Shown: piece after piece, positions 9,679 to 18,018 of the stretch | Layout: each line of letters begins with the position of its first letter | Numbering within the stretch: position 1 is the stretch's first letter | Assembly: GCF_004791695.1 (NCBI RefSeq) | Contig: NZ_SRSO01000013.1 | Coordinates: 62,001-126,000, forward strand | Source of the DNA: Flavivirga rizhaonensis | GTDB lineage: Bacteria > Bacteroidota > Bacteroidia > Flavobacteriales > Flavobacteriaceae | Length of the DNA: 64,000 bases | Reading direction: 5' to 3' | The notes under the pieces: generated by a model | Seen by the model: the letters and a program-made list of their open reading frames with translations, nothing else | Told to the model about the DNA's origin: nothing | Database searches by the model: none | Program-made: the position numbers and the translations under genes

Positions 9679-10441
9679 CTCTTAAATTTAACAACCATTC
9701 ATCAGGATTAATGTTATTCCAGCTTTTTTTTGCTTTTTTAATTAGTGAATTCAGATAGTCGCTATCGAATTTTGGGTGATAATCAATTAGTTCTAATAAA
9801 GAAAGTGATTTTGTGTCAATTTCACCAGTTTCAATATTTTGTTTTCCACTTGCTCTAACACCAAATTTTTTATAAAGTAAATTCTCTTCTCTCTCCTTTA
9901 AAAATTCCTCTCCAGTTTCAATTGATAAGTATCCATAATCTTGAGTATCTAAATGGATATTAGCTTTATTTTTCCCTCCAGCATCTTTTAGGATCCCATA
10001 AAAGTAGAATTCCGCTTCAACCCAAATATTTTCTGTTCTAAAATATTTAGTTGAAGGATTTATCGTTAATTCATAGTCGTCTTTGAGAGAAGTTTTTATT
10101 TGAAATTCGTAATTTTTCTGACGCGATAAATTTTGAATATTTTCAATTGCTCTCGCTGTTTTTAATTCCAGAAAATCTATAGATTCATTGACTTGAACTT
10201 GACCTAATACAGCACTAAAACCTATTACTGTTTGAATAGTTGTTTTAAACAAATGTTTGACAGAACCTTCTTGAATATCATAAGTAATGATTGGTCTATC
10301 TTTCTTATTATTAGGATAAAGTAAGTCCTCAACATTTTGCAAAATCGTTGCAATATGCTTAATATCGTAGTTGTTAGGATTTAAACTTTGATTACCTGAT
10401 TTCCCAACAACTCGGATTTCTATGTCTCCAATTTTTTCCAC
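9662..10441 (-). CDS. Unrecognised 259-residue partner of the PIN protein
   Basis: I do not recognise a named domain. The protein lacks a signal peptide and clear membrane helices. It opens with a short strand (IGDIEIRVVGKSG), then NNYDIKHIATILQNVEDLLYPNNKKDRP, then YDIQEGSVKHLFKT and a moderately hydrophobic stretch near residue 75 (TVIGFSAVLGQVQV). A charged mixed alpha/beta region follows. The C-terminal part (LIKKAKKSWNNINPDEWLLNLRGG) overlaps the PIN reading frame. Order and overlap suggest the product acts with the PIN protein, either as a large antitoxin-like inhibitor or as a substrate-recognition subunit. This is inference only. Confidence 0.65.
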   Translation of the reverse strand: MEKIGDIEIRVVGKSGNQSLNPNNYDIKHIATILQNVEDLLYPNNKKDRPIITYDIQEGSVKHLFKTTIQTVIGFSAVLGQVQVNESIDFLELKTARAIENIQNLSRQKNYEFQIKTSLKDDYELTINPSTKYFRTENIWVEAEFYFYGILKDAGGKNKANIHLDTQDYGYLSIETGEEFLKEREENLLYKKFGVRASGKQNIETGEIDTKSLSLLELIDYHPKFDSDYLNSLIKKAKKSWNNINPDEWLLNLRGGYEA

Positions 10442-10490
10442 AATTCAAAGATACAATTATTTTAATATGGTTTATTGGATTGTTTTTTCC

Positions 10491-10505
10491 AATATGTTTT
10501 ACAAC
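10491..10505. repeat. Right inverted boundary repeat of the PIN cassette
   Basis: AATATGTTTTACAAC is the inverted counterpart of 9174-9188. It lies about 50 bases upstream of the first gene of the pair, so the interval between the repeats encloses both genes and their probable promoter. Confidence 0.5.
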
Positions 10506-10580
10506 GACTTAATACGAACCCATTTTAATGTTTCATGTTAAACGAATTTAGTTGAAAATTTTACAAAATCAAGTCTTGAT

Positions 10581-11498
10581 CTATTTCCTCTCATAAGTTA
10601 AAAACGAAAACTCATGCTCATGATTTTCATCTTTTGTGTGGAATATATTGGCTGTTTCTTTCCAAACAGATGTATCTATTTCTGGAAAGAAAGCATCAGC
10701 CTCAAAATCTTCATGTACACGTGTTAATTCTATTCTATCTGCTAAAAGCAGGGCTTGTTTGTATATTTCACCACCACCAATGATGTAAGGTTGCGGATCA
10801 TTTTTAGCAGCATTAATGGCATCTTCTAAACTGTTTACGACAATAACCCCTTCCGGTGCTTGATAATCACTTTGTCTTGTAATAACGATATGTGTTCTGT
10901 TCGGTAAAGGCTTTGGAAAACTTTCAAATGTTTTTCTACCCATGATGATATGATGACCATTAGTAAGGCTTTTAAAGCGTTTTAAATCATCACTTAAATG
11001 CCAGATCAATTTATTGCCTTTACCAATAGCATCATTCTCTGCAGCAGCAACTATAATAGTAAGCTCTGATGTTTTTTCTTTTTTGTTTATAGATTCGTTA
11101 TAATGTTCGCTTTCAGCAATAATAGGCGCTTCTTTTTTAAGTTCATTTTTCAACTGCTCTATTCTTAGTTTTTGTTGAATCATTAATTTGTCTAATTGTT
11201 TTTGCTCCCAAGCTTTTCCCATGAATTTATGTGTTATAAACACATTAAATACATGGTAAAGGAAAAAGAAGAGCCAAACAAAAATGGCAGATAAAAACCA
11301 TTCTTTATCAAAAGGTCTGAAATCTTTGCCTATATCCAGAATGGTATTGGCTATAATTATAAATATAGATCCAATTAAAAAAAGTACGAAGTGAAAGTAC
11401 AAACGTTTCTTCTGTTTAATACGTTTTTGAGCATTTTGAATCAATTCTAATTGCTCTTTATCTATTTGAGGCGGCTGTTCTTTCTTTTTTCCAAACAT
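10581..11498 (-). CDS. Dihydrofolate reductase fused to an N-terminal 2TM domain
   Basis: A 305-residue two-part protein. Residues about 25-105 form a 2TM domain: basic RIKQKKRLYFHF, two hydrophobic helices joined by a short loop ending in DKEWF, and HKFMGKAWEQKQ. A charged linker follows. Residues about 146-305 are a full-length dihydrofolate reductase: IIVAAAENDAIGKGNKLIWHLSDDLKRF with the acidic active-site residue at 170/171, then IIMGRKTFESFPKPLPNR for NADPH and YIIGGGEIYKQAL. It should reduce dihydrofolate to tetrahydrofolate while anchored to the inner membrane. It lies near thyA, which produces dihydrofolate. Usual FolA is about 160 residues and soluble, so the anchor is the oddity. 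Confidence 0.9.
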   Translation of the reverse strand: MFGKKKEQPPQIDKEQLELIQNAQKRIKQKKRLYFHFVLFLIGSIFIIIANTILDIGKDFRPFDKEWFLSAIFVWLFFFLYHVFNVFITHKFMGKAWEQKQLDKLMIQQKLRIEQLKNELKKEAPIIAESEHYNESINKKEKTSELTIIVAAAENDAIGKGNKLIWHLSDDLKRFKSLTNGHHIIMGRKTFESFPKPLPNRTHIVITRQSDYQAPEGVIVVNSLEDAINAAKNDPQPYIIGGGEIYKQALLLADRIELTRVHEDFEADAFFPEIDTSVWKETANIFHTKDENHEHEFSFLTYERK

Positions 11499-11740
11499 AA
11501 GTATCTAATAATAGATGTAAAGTTATAATATTTTGTTGAATTTTTTATGTTTTAGAATGAAATCGTTTTTGTTTTAAAACCACTGATAATCAAGTGTAAA
11601 ACAAAAAGTTGAGTTTGGCAATCTCATAAATATGGCATAGATATTTTACGTAGTTTAAATAAATGTAAAGCAATACTTAACAAATTGATAATTCTTTTTG
11701 GTTTACCAGATTATATATAAACAGATGCAAAATTGTTTTA

Positions 11741-11748
11741 TAAATTTG
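11741..11748 (+). promoter_or_regulatory. -7 box upstream of the glycogen-binding-module gene
   Basis: TAAATTTG matches TAnnTTTG and lies 31 bases before the ATG at 11780, a normal leader length. No -33 TTG was evident at the right distance. Confidence 0.45.
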
Positions 11749-11779
11749 CCGTATAAACAACACACAAATAAACAAAACA

Positions 11780-12076
11780 ATGGCAATTACAAAACAATAT
11801 TTAAAAAGCAAACCAGTTTGTAAAGTTACTTTTTCTGTGCCTGCTAAAGAAGCAAATGAAGTAACCGTAGTTGGAACTTTTAACGAATGGAATACAAAAT
11901 CAACAACGCTTAAAAAACTTAAAAACGGTACGTTTAAAGGAACTGTAGATTTAGAAAAAGATAACTCTTATGAGTTTAGATATATTGTTGATGGTACTTA
12001 CATTAATGATGAGCAAGCAGACGCTTTTGCCTGGAGTGATTATGCATCAGCTGAAAATGGTGTATTAAACGTTTAG
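11780..12076 (+). CDS. Glycogen-binding-module (AMPK-beta/CBM48-like) protein
   Basis: A 98-residue single-domain protein with no signal peptide. The whole length fits the AMPK-beta/isoamylase early-set fold: VTVVGTFNEWN for the first sugar-contacting loop, NGTFKGTVDLEKDNSYEFRYIVDG, then NDEQADAF. Such modules bind glycogen or maltodextrin; as a stand-alone protein it may be a glycogen-associated scaffold or regulator. It sits alone on the plus strand between thyA and the DHFR fusion and converges on thyA. Confidence 0.85.
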   Translation: MAITKQYLKSKPVCKVTFSVPAKEANEVTVVGTFNEWNTKSTTLKKLKNGTFKGTVDLEKDNSYEFRYIVDGTYINDEQADAFAWSDYASAENGVLNV

Positions 12077-12126
12077 TTAAATCCAACCTTAGTATTTTAA
12101 AATAAAATATAAAGGTGTCACATCAA

Positions 12127-12162
12127 GCGAAGTCGAGATATCTTAAAGGTTCTCGACTGCGC
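12127..12162. terminator. Dispersed-repeat hairpin between convergent genes
   Basis: AGTCGAGA (12131-12138) pairs with TCTCGACT (12151-12158), and GCG/CGC extends the arms with one mismatch. It lies between the 3' ends of the CBM48-like gene and thyA, so it could act as a bidirectional terminator. No long T run follows. Its bases resemble the GCGAAGTCGA-type repeats elsewhere in the window. Confidence 0.4.
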
Positions 12163-12186
12163 TCGAACAAATATTATACTTACTTT

Positions 12187-13041
12187 TTATATGGCTACCA
12201 CACCTTTTATATGCGGATGCGGGTCGTAATCTACCAAAGTAAAATCGTCGAAAGTAAAGTCGAAAATGTCTTTTACCTCAGGGTTTAGTATCATTTTTGG
12301 TAATGGTCTAAGCGCTCTAGATAATTGTAGTTTCAACTGTTCATAATGATTACTGTAAATATGGGCATCACCAAACGTGTGGATAAATTCACCAGCTTCA
12401 TAACCGCAAACTTGTGCCACCATCATAGTAAATAAGGCATAGGATGCAATATTGAAAGGGACTCCTAGAAAGATATCTGCACTTCGTTGATATAGTTGTA
12501 AAGATAATCGAGGTCTAGCATTCACGTCCCCTTTGGGGGTTGGGGGGCTTACGTAAAATTGAAAAAATGCGTGGCATGGAGGGAGTGCTGCTTTGCCATT
12601 AGCAACGTTTTCATCAAATGATTTTGAAGTATCTGGCAATACGGATGGATTCCATGCAGAAACTAACATCCTACGACTATTAGGGTTGTTCTTTAAAGCG
12701 TGAATAACTTCTTTGATCTGATCAATCTCATCACTGTTCCAGTTACGCCATTGATGGCCGTAAACAGGCCCTAGGTCACCGTTTTCATCTGCCCACTCAT
12801 TCCAAATACGGACACCATTTTCTGTGAGGTATTTAATATTGGTATCCCCCTTTAAAAACCAAAGCAATTCATGAATTATCGACTTTAAGTGTAGTTTTTT
12901 AGTAGTAACCATCGGAAACCCTTCACTTAAATCAAATCGCATTTGATGTCCGAAAACACTTTTAGTACCAGTGCCGGTACGATCTCCTTTCTCATTTCCG
13001 TTTTCTAAAACGTGCTTAACTAAGTCGTGATATTGCTTCAT
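12187..13041 (-). CDS. thyA: Thymidylate synthase with a small in-frame insertion
   Basis: Methylates dUMP to dTMP using methylene-tetrahydrofolate, in the cytoplasm. The 284 residues show [12 protein letters not shown], the catalytic Cys156 in [30 protein letters not shown] and the terminal [10 protein letters not shown]. Between YV (164) and LSLQLYQRS (179) lie 14 residues, [14 protein letters not shown], where E. coli ThyA has only four in a beta-turn. The DNA encoding this stretch (12526-12549) resembles the GC-rich repeat in the etfB-etfA gap. A palindromic element begins six bases upstream of the ATG. Confidence 0.95.
   Translation of the reverse strand: MKQYHDLVKHVLENGNEKGDRTGTGTKSVFGHQMRFDLSEGFPMVTTKKLHLKSIIHELLWFLKGDTNIKYLTENGVRIWNEWADENGDLGPVYGHQWRNWNSDEIDQIKEVIHALKNNPNSRRMLVSAWNPSVLPDTSKSFDENVANGKAALPPCHAFFQFYVSPPTPKGDVNARPRLSLQLYQRSADIFLGVPFNIASYALFTMMVAQVCGYEAGEFIHTFGDAHIYSNHYEQLKLQLSRALRPLPKMILNPEVKDIFDFTFDDFTLVDYDPHPHIKGVVAI
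12526..12549. repeat. GC-rich dispersed repeat inserted in the thyA coding sequence
   Basis: On the gene strand this reads AGCCCCCCAACCCCC then AAAGGGGAC. It fits the pattern CCCC-TCC-(T)AACC-(T)CCCC-RAAGG-GGA shared with 41962-41990 (reverse complement) and 16530-16561. It is translated as part of ThyA without breaking the frame. Confidence 0.6.
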
Positions 13042-13047
13042 AATTTT

Positions 13048-13067
13048 ATTCCTGCGAAGTCAGGAAT
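13048..13067. repeat. Palindromic element abutting the thyA start
   Basis: ATTCCTG and CAGGAAT form 7-bp arms around CGAAGT. The element ends six bases before the thyA ATG, so on the thyA strand AGGAAT occupies the ribosome-binding region. The same motif lies before the sigma-54 activator (49673-49692), a related one lies at 13238-13257, and G/C variants lie upstream of groEL. Confidence 0.6.
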
Positions 13068-13237
13068 CTTTTTAAATTAAAAAAATAGATTGAGAATGCA
13101 GTGAGAATCTTTTCAAAGATACTTCGAATGCGCTCAGTATGACAAAAATGTTATGCGATAAAATTAAAAAAAGCATCAGATTTTAAAGCCTGATATTTTG
13201 ATATATTATTATAAAGTTATTAACTATAAAAAATGAG

Positions 13238-13257
13238 ATTCCTGCTTTCTCAGGAAT
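13238..13257. repeat. Palindromic element after the nucleoside transporter gene
   Basis: ATTCCTG and CAGGAAT again flank a six-base loop, four bases beyond the transporter stop codon. Together with 13048-13067 it brackets a 220-base thyA-transporter gap that otherwise contains no gene and has fragments like those of other dispersed repeats. Confidence 0.55.
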
Positions 13258-13261
13258 TAGA

Positions 13262-14803
13262 TTAACCGATAATCATTCCTGCAATAGTAGCAGAAATTAA
13301 TGAAGCAATAGTACCACCTATAAGTGCTTTCATACCAAATTGGGATAGTAATTTTCGCTGCCCTGGAGCTAAAGAACCAATACCTCCAATTTGAATACCA
13401 ATAGAAGCGAAATTCGCAAAACCACACAGCATATAAGTTGCCATGATTATAGATTTTTCATAATTAAGATGAATCGCATTAGAGGTGTTTTTTAAATCGG
13501 CTAATTGAATGTAGCCTATAAATTCACTGGCAGCTAGTTTAATACCTAGTAATTGTCCCATTAAAGCCATGTCTTCTCTAGCAACACCAATAAGCCACAT
13601 AAGTGGAGCAAATACATAACCTAAAATTAATTCAAGTGATAAGCTTTTATATGGTGTATTATTAACAACCCATGTATTTAAAGAAGATATATCTCCAACC
13701 CAACCTAATATACCATTAAACATGGCGATAAAAGCAACAAAAACTAGAAGCATAGCTCCCACATTAACAGCGAGTTTTAAACCTTCGGTAGTTCCATTGG
13801 CAATAGCATCTAAAAAGTTAGCGCCAATTTTTTCCTGAGAGACTTTAACGTCTGTGTTTACATTTTCCGTTTGAGGGTATAATATTTTTGAAATAACAAT
13901 GGCGCCTGGTGCTGCCATAACGGATGCTGCTAAAAGATGTTTAGCATAAAATAATCTGAGTTCAGGGTCATTACCTCCCAAAAAACCAATATAAGCTGCG
14001 AGGACAGCACCTGCAACAGTTGCCATACCACCAATCATCACTAAAAGCATTTCAGACTTATTCATTTTTTCTAAATAAGCTTTTATTAAAAGAGGTGCTT
14101 CGGTTTGACCTAAAAAGATATTACCAGCAACACTTAAACTTTCTGCTCCGGAAATTTTTAAGGCTTTTGATAGTAACCAGGCCATGGCTTTTACTACTTT
14201 CTGAATAATACCCAAATAAAACAAAACAGATGTTAAGGCGGAAAAGAATATAATGGTTGGTAATACCTGAAAGGCAAATATAAACCCAAATGTATCCATG
14301 TCTACAACTAAGCCTTCAAATAAAAATTTACTGCCTGCTCTTGTAAACTCCAAAACCTCAACAAAAAGCCCACCAATAAATTCAAAAATACCTTTAATGA
14401 ATTCAACTTTTAAAACCCCAATAGCAATTAATAACTGAAATGCCAGACCAATACCGACAATTTTCCAATTAATGGCTTTTCTATTGCTACTAAAAAGAAA
14501 TGCTAGAAATATTAAAAAAACCATGCCTAAAGCACCTCGCCATAAGCTATTAATTGAAAAGCCCTGACTGGGAATTATAGTACTTACAGAAGTGTTAGTA
14601 TCACTTGTTGTTGGTACAGTTTCAGTTTTAGAACCTATATTATTTATATTTAAAGTATCTGAAGAATTATTTATAGATACTTGTTGAATTGTAGTGTTGC
14701 TTTGAACAGAATCCAACTGTTTTGTTTCATTTACCTCTTGTGCTATAACTGATGACGTCAATAAGAAAAAAACGGCAGTAATGAACAAAAAAAGCTGTTT
14801 CAT
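13262..14803 (-). CDS. Concentrative nucleoside transporter (NupC/CNT family) with cleavable N-terminal extension
   Basis: A 513-residue inner-membrane symporter for nucleosides. The family core is clear: GLAFQLLIAIGVL, the paired GQTEAPLLIKAYLEKM and PGAIVISKIL segments, and the C-terminal CGFANFASIGIQIGGIGSLAP. Before the first membrane helix (about residue 85) there is a signal-peptide-like start (MKQLFLFITAVFFLLTSSVIAQ) and a Ser/Thr/Asn-rich segment of about 60 residues. The ATG at 14803 is chosen over the frame open to 14890 because it begins the signal peptide and avoids overlap with the upstream gene. Its transport would feed the thymidylate pathway gene next to it. Confidence 0.9.
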   Translation of the reverse strand: MKQLFLFITAVFFLLTSSVIAQEVNETKQLDSVQSNTTIQQVSINNSSDTLNINNIGSKTETVPTTSDTNTSVSTIIPSQGFSINSLWRGALGMVFLIFLAFLFSSNRKAINWKIVGIGLAFQLLIAIGVLKVEFIKGIFEFIGGLFVEVLEFTRAGSKFLFEGLVVDMDTFGFIFAFQVLPTIIFFSALTSVLFYLGIIQKVVKAMAWLLSKALKISGAESLSVAGNIFLGQTEAPLLIKAYLEKMNKSEMLLVMIGGMATVAGAVLAAYIGFLGGNDPELRLFYAKHLLAASVMAAPGAIVISKILYPQTENVNTDVKVSQEKIGANFLDAIANGTTEGLKLAVNVGAMLLVFVAFIAMFNGILGWVGDISSLNTWVVNNTPYKSLSLELILGYVFAPLMWLIGVAREDMALMGQLLGIKLAASEFIGYIQLADLKNTSNAIHLNYEKSIIMATYMLCGFANFASIGIQIGGIGSLAPGQRKLLSQFGMKALIGGTIASLISATIAGMIIG

Positions 14804-14819
14804 ATGTAAGGAATAAATA

Positions 14820-15434
14820 TTATTCTCGTTTCGAGATTTCATCACGAATATGAGCTGCCCTTTCATAATCTTCATTAGAAACAGATTCATCTAATAAAGC
14901 ATGCAATTCTGCAAGTGTTTTGCCTTTAAGGTTTTCGCGAGGTGCATCTGGCTCTAACTCGGTAGAAATTATATCGTCTACCAGAATACTGTCCTGATTT
15001 TCACTTTCTTCTTTAGGATTCACTTTTAAGTATATCCCAGCTTTATCAAGAATATTTTTATAAGTAAAAATAGGCGCGTCAAAACGGAGCGCTAAAGCAA
15101 TGGCGTCACTGGTTCTAGCGTCTATAATTTCCTCAATTTTATCGCGTTCGCAAATTAAACTAGAGTAGAAAACACCATCTACTAGTTTATGGATAATGAC
15201 TTGTTTTACAACAATATCAAAACGATCGGCAAAATTTTTAAACAAATCGTGTGTTAATGGTCTGGGAGGCCTAATTTCTTTTTCCAAAGCAATGGCAATA
15301 GACTGTGCTTCAAAAGCACCAATGACGATTGGAAGTTTACGGTCACCATCTAATTCATTTAGAATTAAGGCATAAGCACCGTTTTGGGTTTGGCTATAGG
15401 ATATTCCTTTTATATTTAATCTTACTAAACTCAT
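14820..15434 (-). CDS. Bifunctional nuclease (BFN) family protein with UVR motif
   Basis: A 204-residue protein. Residues about 1-130 match the BFN/DUF151 fold: GAYALILNELDGDRKLPIVIGAFEAQSIA and DARTSDAIALALRFDAPIF. Residues about 174-204 form a UvrB/UvrC (UVR) interaction helix pair: LHALLDESVSNEDYERAAHIRDEISKRE is its core. The family is reported to have nuclease activity in some organisms and to resemble DNA-repair interaction modules; function here is unproven. It lies 16 bases before the transporter start and may share its transcript. Confidence 0.85.
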   Translation of the reverse strand: MSLVRLNIKGISYSQTQNGAYALILNELDGDRKLPIVIGAFEAQSIAIALEKEIRPPRPLTHDLFKNFADRFDIVVKQVIIHKLVDGVFYSSLICERDKIEEIIDARTSDAIALALRFDAPIFTYKNILDKAGIYLKVNPKEESENQDSILVDDIISTELEPDAPRENLKGKTLAELHALLDESVSNEDYERAAHIRDEISKRE

Positions 15435-15554
15435 AATTTATAAAAACGCAAAGAACTGTTTAAATTAGGACTTTACCAACTGACTAAGGCAGATTTAAGT
15501 ATTTAGTGCTAATTTAAGCAGCTCTATACTACTATACAATTTATAAAAAATTAT

Positions 15555-16514
15555 TTATTGTTGCGCTTTAAAAGCTTTTAATTTTTCTATAAGCTGGGGA
15601 ACAACTTCAAACGCATCTCCAACAACACCATAATCTGCAGCTTTAAAGAAAGGTGCCTCAGCATCTGTGTTGATTACCACTTTTACTTTTGATGCATTAA
15701 TTCCAGCTAAATGTTGAATGGCTCCAGAAATTCCAATAGCAATATATAAATTTGATGCTACAGGTTTACCCGTTTGACCAACATGTTCGCTATGTGGTCT
15801 CCACCCTAAATCTGAAACAGGTTTAGAACATGCAGTTGCTGCTCCTAAAACATCTGCTAATTCTTCTATCATACCCCAGTTCTCAGGACCTTTCAATCCA
15901 CGACCTGCAGACACAACAATTTCTGCATCTGCAATAGTTACTTTATCTGTTGCTTTATCTACAGATTCTACTTTAACTCCTGAATCTGAAATTGAAGACG
16001 AGAAATCTTCCGCGGAAGCGTTACCGCTATTTTCTACCAATCCAAATGAATTATTAGAAACCCCTATGATTTTTACATCGGTGTTAATTTGAGACATTTC
16101 GAAAGCTTTATTGGTGAAAGCGGTACGTTTTACTGTAAAAGGAGATGTACTGGTTGGTGCTTCAATAACATTAGAAGCATACCCTGCATTTAAACCAACT
16201 GCTAAAAGAGGTGCTAAATATTTACTATCTGCACTAGAGCTTACAACAACAACTTGCGACCCTTCCTTTTCTGCAGCCTGTTTAATAGTTTCTGCATAGC
16301 CATTGGCATTAAAAGATCCTAATTGTGCATTAGATACCTTTAAAACTTTATCGACACCATAATTTCCTAATACTGTGACATCATCTATATTTATGGTAAT
16401 GGCGGTAACGGTTGTTCCTAATTGATTGGCTACTGCTTTGGCATAAGAGGCAACTTCTAAAGCGGCTTTTTTAAATACTCCTTGCTCTGATTCTGTATAT
16501 ACTAAAACTGACAT
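15555..16514 (-). CDS. etfA: Electron transfer flavoprotein alpha subunit
   Basis: A 319-residue subunit that binds the FAD of ETF and passes electrons from acyl-CoA dehydrogenases to the membrane quinone pool. The C-terminal FAD domain is diagnostic: VSAGRGLKGPENWGMIEELADVLGAA, then SKPVSDLGWRPHSEHVGQTGKPVASNLYIAIGISGAIQHLAG and VVINTDAEAPFFKAADYGVVGD. The ATG at 16514 starts MSVLVYTESEQG as in homologues. It follows etfB across a 113-base gap filled by GC-rich repeats. Confidence 0.95.
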   Translation of the reverse strand: MSVLVYTESEQGVFKKAALEVASYAKAVANQLGTTVTAITINIDDVTVLGNYGVDKVLKVSNAQLGSFNANGYAETIKQAAEKEGSQVVVVSSSADSKYLAPLLAVGLNAGYASNVIEAPTSTSPFTVKRTAFTNKAFEMSQINTDVKIIGVSNNSFGLVENSGNASAEDFSSSISDSGVKVESVDKATDKVTIADAEIVVSAGRGLKGPENWGMIEELADVLGAATACSKPVSDLGWRPHSEHVGQTGKPVASNLYIAIGISGAIQHLAGINASKVKVVINTDAEAPFFKAADYGVVGDAFEVVPQLIEKLKAFKAQQ

Positions 16515-16529
16515 AATATTTTGTTTTAC

Positions 16530-16627
16530 TCTCCCCAATCCCTCTCCAAAGGAAAGGGGCTTAAGGACTTTTTATTAATATTGTTTTCCCGTCTCTAATC
16601 CCCTCCTCTGGAGGGGCGAGGGGAGGA
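16530..16627. repeat. GC-rich dispersed repeats filling the etfB-etfA gap
   Basis: Two copies lie here. The first (16530-16561) reads CTCTCCCCAATCCCTCTCC then AAAGGAAAGGGGC. The second (about 16592-16627) contains a perfect hairpin, CCCCTCC at 16600-16606 and GGAGGGG at 16610-16616, and runs up to the etfB stop codon. The first copy shares its pattern with the sequences embedded in thyA and the TonB receptor gene. In RNA the hairpins could reduce etfA expression relative to etfB. Confidence 0.65.
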
Positions 16628-17374
16628 TTAAATAACTTTGGCTTCGTTGTGAAGTAAGTTTACTAATTCATCCAGATTATCTGCTGATACTAGTTTTACA
16701 GCACCTTTAGGGGCCGGTTTTTCAAACTTAACAGATGTTGTTTCAGCGTTAGCGTCGATAGGTTCAACAACTGTTAAAGGTTTTTTACGTGCCATCATTA
16801 TACCTCTCATATTTGGTATTCTAAGATCACTTTCTTCAACCAATCCTTTTTGACCTCCAATAACTAAAGGAAGGGAAGTGGAAACCGTTTCTTTTCCACC
16901 ATCTATTTCCCTTATAACAGTCGCAGAAGTACCATCAACCTCTAAGCCAATACAATTATTTACAAAGTTTGCATCTGTTAATCCTGCTATCATACCAGGA
17001 ACCATACCGCCATTATAATCAATAGATTCACGACCTGCTATAACTAAATCGTAAGCACCGTCCTTAACAACATTGGCTAATTGTTTTGCTACCGAAAAGC
17101 CATCAGATGCTAAGGTATTTACTCTAATAGCCGCATCGGCACCAATGGCCAAAGCTTTGCGAAGTGTAGGTTCAGTATCTGCGCCACCAACATTTACAAC
17201 GGTAACGTTAGCACCTTGTTTTTCTTTAAACCACATAGCACGAGTTAAACCAAATTCATCATTTGGATTTATAACAAATTGCACACCATTGGTATCAAAT
17301 TTTGTGTCACCTTCACTAAAATTAATTTTAGAAGTCGTATCAGGAACATGACTAATGCACACTAATATTTTCAT
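16628..17374 (-). CDS. etfB: Electron transfer flavoprotein beta subunit
   Basis: A 248-residue AMP-binding subunit that pairs with EtfA. It begins MKILVCISHVPDTTSKINF and has NPNDEFGLTRAMWFKE, the signature VIAGRESIDYNGGMVPGMIAGL, and IPNMRGIMMARKKPL at the domain interface. It is the first gene of the etfB-etfA operon. No exact -7 box was recognised in its leader. A perfect 34-bp palindrome is centred about 150 bases upstream. Confidence 0.95.
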   Translation of the reverse strand: MKILVCISHVPDTTSKINFSEGDTKFDTNGVQFVINPNDEFGLTRAMWFKEKQGANVTVVNVGGADTEPTLRKALAIGADAAIRVNTLASDGFSVAKQLANVVKDGAYDLVIAGRESIDYNGGMVPGMIAGLTDANFVNNCIGLEVDGTSATVIREIDGGKETVSTSLPLVIGGQKGLVEESDLRIPNMRGIMMARKKPLTVVEPIDANAETTSVKFEKPAPKGAVKLVSADNLDELVNLLHNEAKVI

Positions 17375-17508
17375 ATTATAACAATTTAATCGTTTAGTTT
17401 TATTTAAGTTAGATAGTCCTTGTTTTGTAATTAGTATTTGAAAAACAATCCTTTAAAAATTACAATTATTGACTTAATTTTAAGGATACGAAGGTAATTA
17501 TTTTATTC

Positions 17509-17542
17509 CGATTATTTACTATGCGCGCATAGTAAATAATCG
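17509..17542. promoter_or_regulatory. Perfect 34-bp palindrome
   Basis: The half-site CGATTATTTACTATGCG is followed directly by its exact reverse complement, with no spacer and a GCGCGC centre. Neither side has a T run, so it does not look like a terminator. It lies 135 bases upstream of etfB and could be an operator for a dimeric regulator or a cruciform-forming site. Confidence 0.6.
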
Positions 17543-17987
17543 CTAAAATTATCAAAAAAGCATAAATATTAGCATTTCTTTATGAATTTTAAGCCTTTTA
17601 CTTTCTAATGGGTAATAAATTTTTTGCAGAACAAAGATTATTTACTTATTCTTTGATAGGTATTTATTGTTCAAGATTAAAATTATACGAAGAATTTCTT
17701 ATTTGAGCCTTGATAACATTTCAAAATAAAACTGTTAATTTTTACAGTTTGGAATTATAAAATAAGACCAGTTTTTTAATTGATAACAGTTTTATGGTTC
17801 TTAGCGAAAAATTATACCATATATAAATAGTACATTATAGTATTATGAGGAAAGAAATAAAAAGAATGGGAACTAACTTAAAGTAATAAATCCTCATTAT
17901 TCATATATAATTTCTATAAAATTAATAATTTTTTTTTGTAGATAATTTTACTGTTAGTTTTTATATCAGATTATAATCAATAATTCC

Positions 17988-17995
17988 TATTTTTG
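17988..17995 (+). promoter_or_regulatory. -7 box upstream of pdhB
   Basis: TATTTTTG matches TAnnTTTG, with the ATG of pdhB at 18019, giving a short leader of about 15-18 bases. Confidence 0.5.
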
Positions 17996-18018
17996 CAACT
18001 CGAATTAAAATTAAGTTA

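Larger units (their letters stand above)
17375..18018. other. Long divergent intergenic region between etfB and pdhB
   Basis: These 644 very AT-rich bases hold no credible gene (longest small frame about 13 codons). The clear features are the 34-bp palindrome at 17509-17542, a weaker inverted repeat around 17726-17750 (AAACTGT and ACAGTTT) and the pdhB -7 box at 17988-17995. Confidence 0.7.

Noticed and set aside
9190..10441. Canonical VapBC toxin-antitoxin pair
   Set aside because: The partner is about three times the size of VapB and lacks a ribbon-helix-helix, AbrB or Phd motif, so the standard label is not justified.
17826..17885. Small peptide gene between etfB and pdhB
   Set aside because: Only about 13 codons, with no ribosome-binding signal or conservation evidence.
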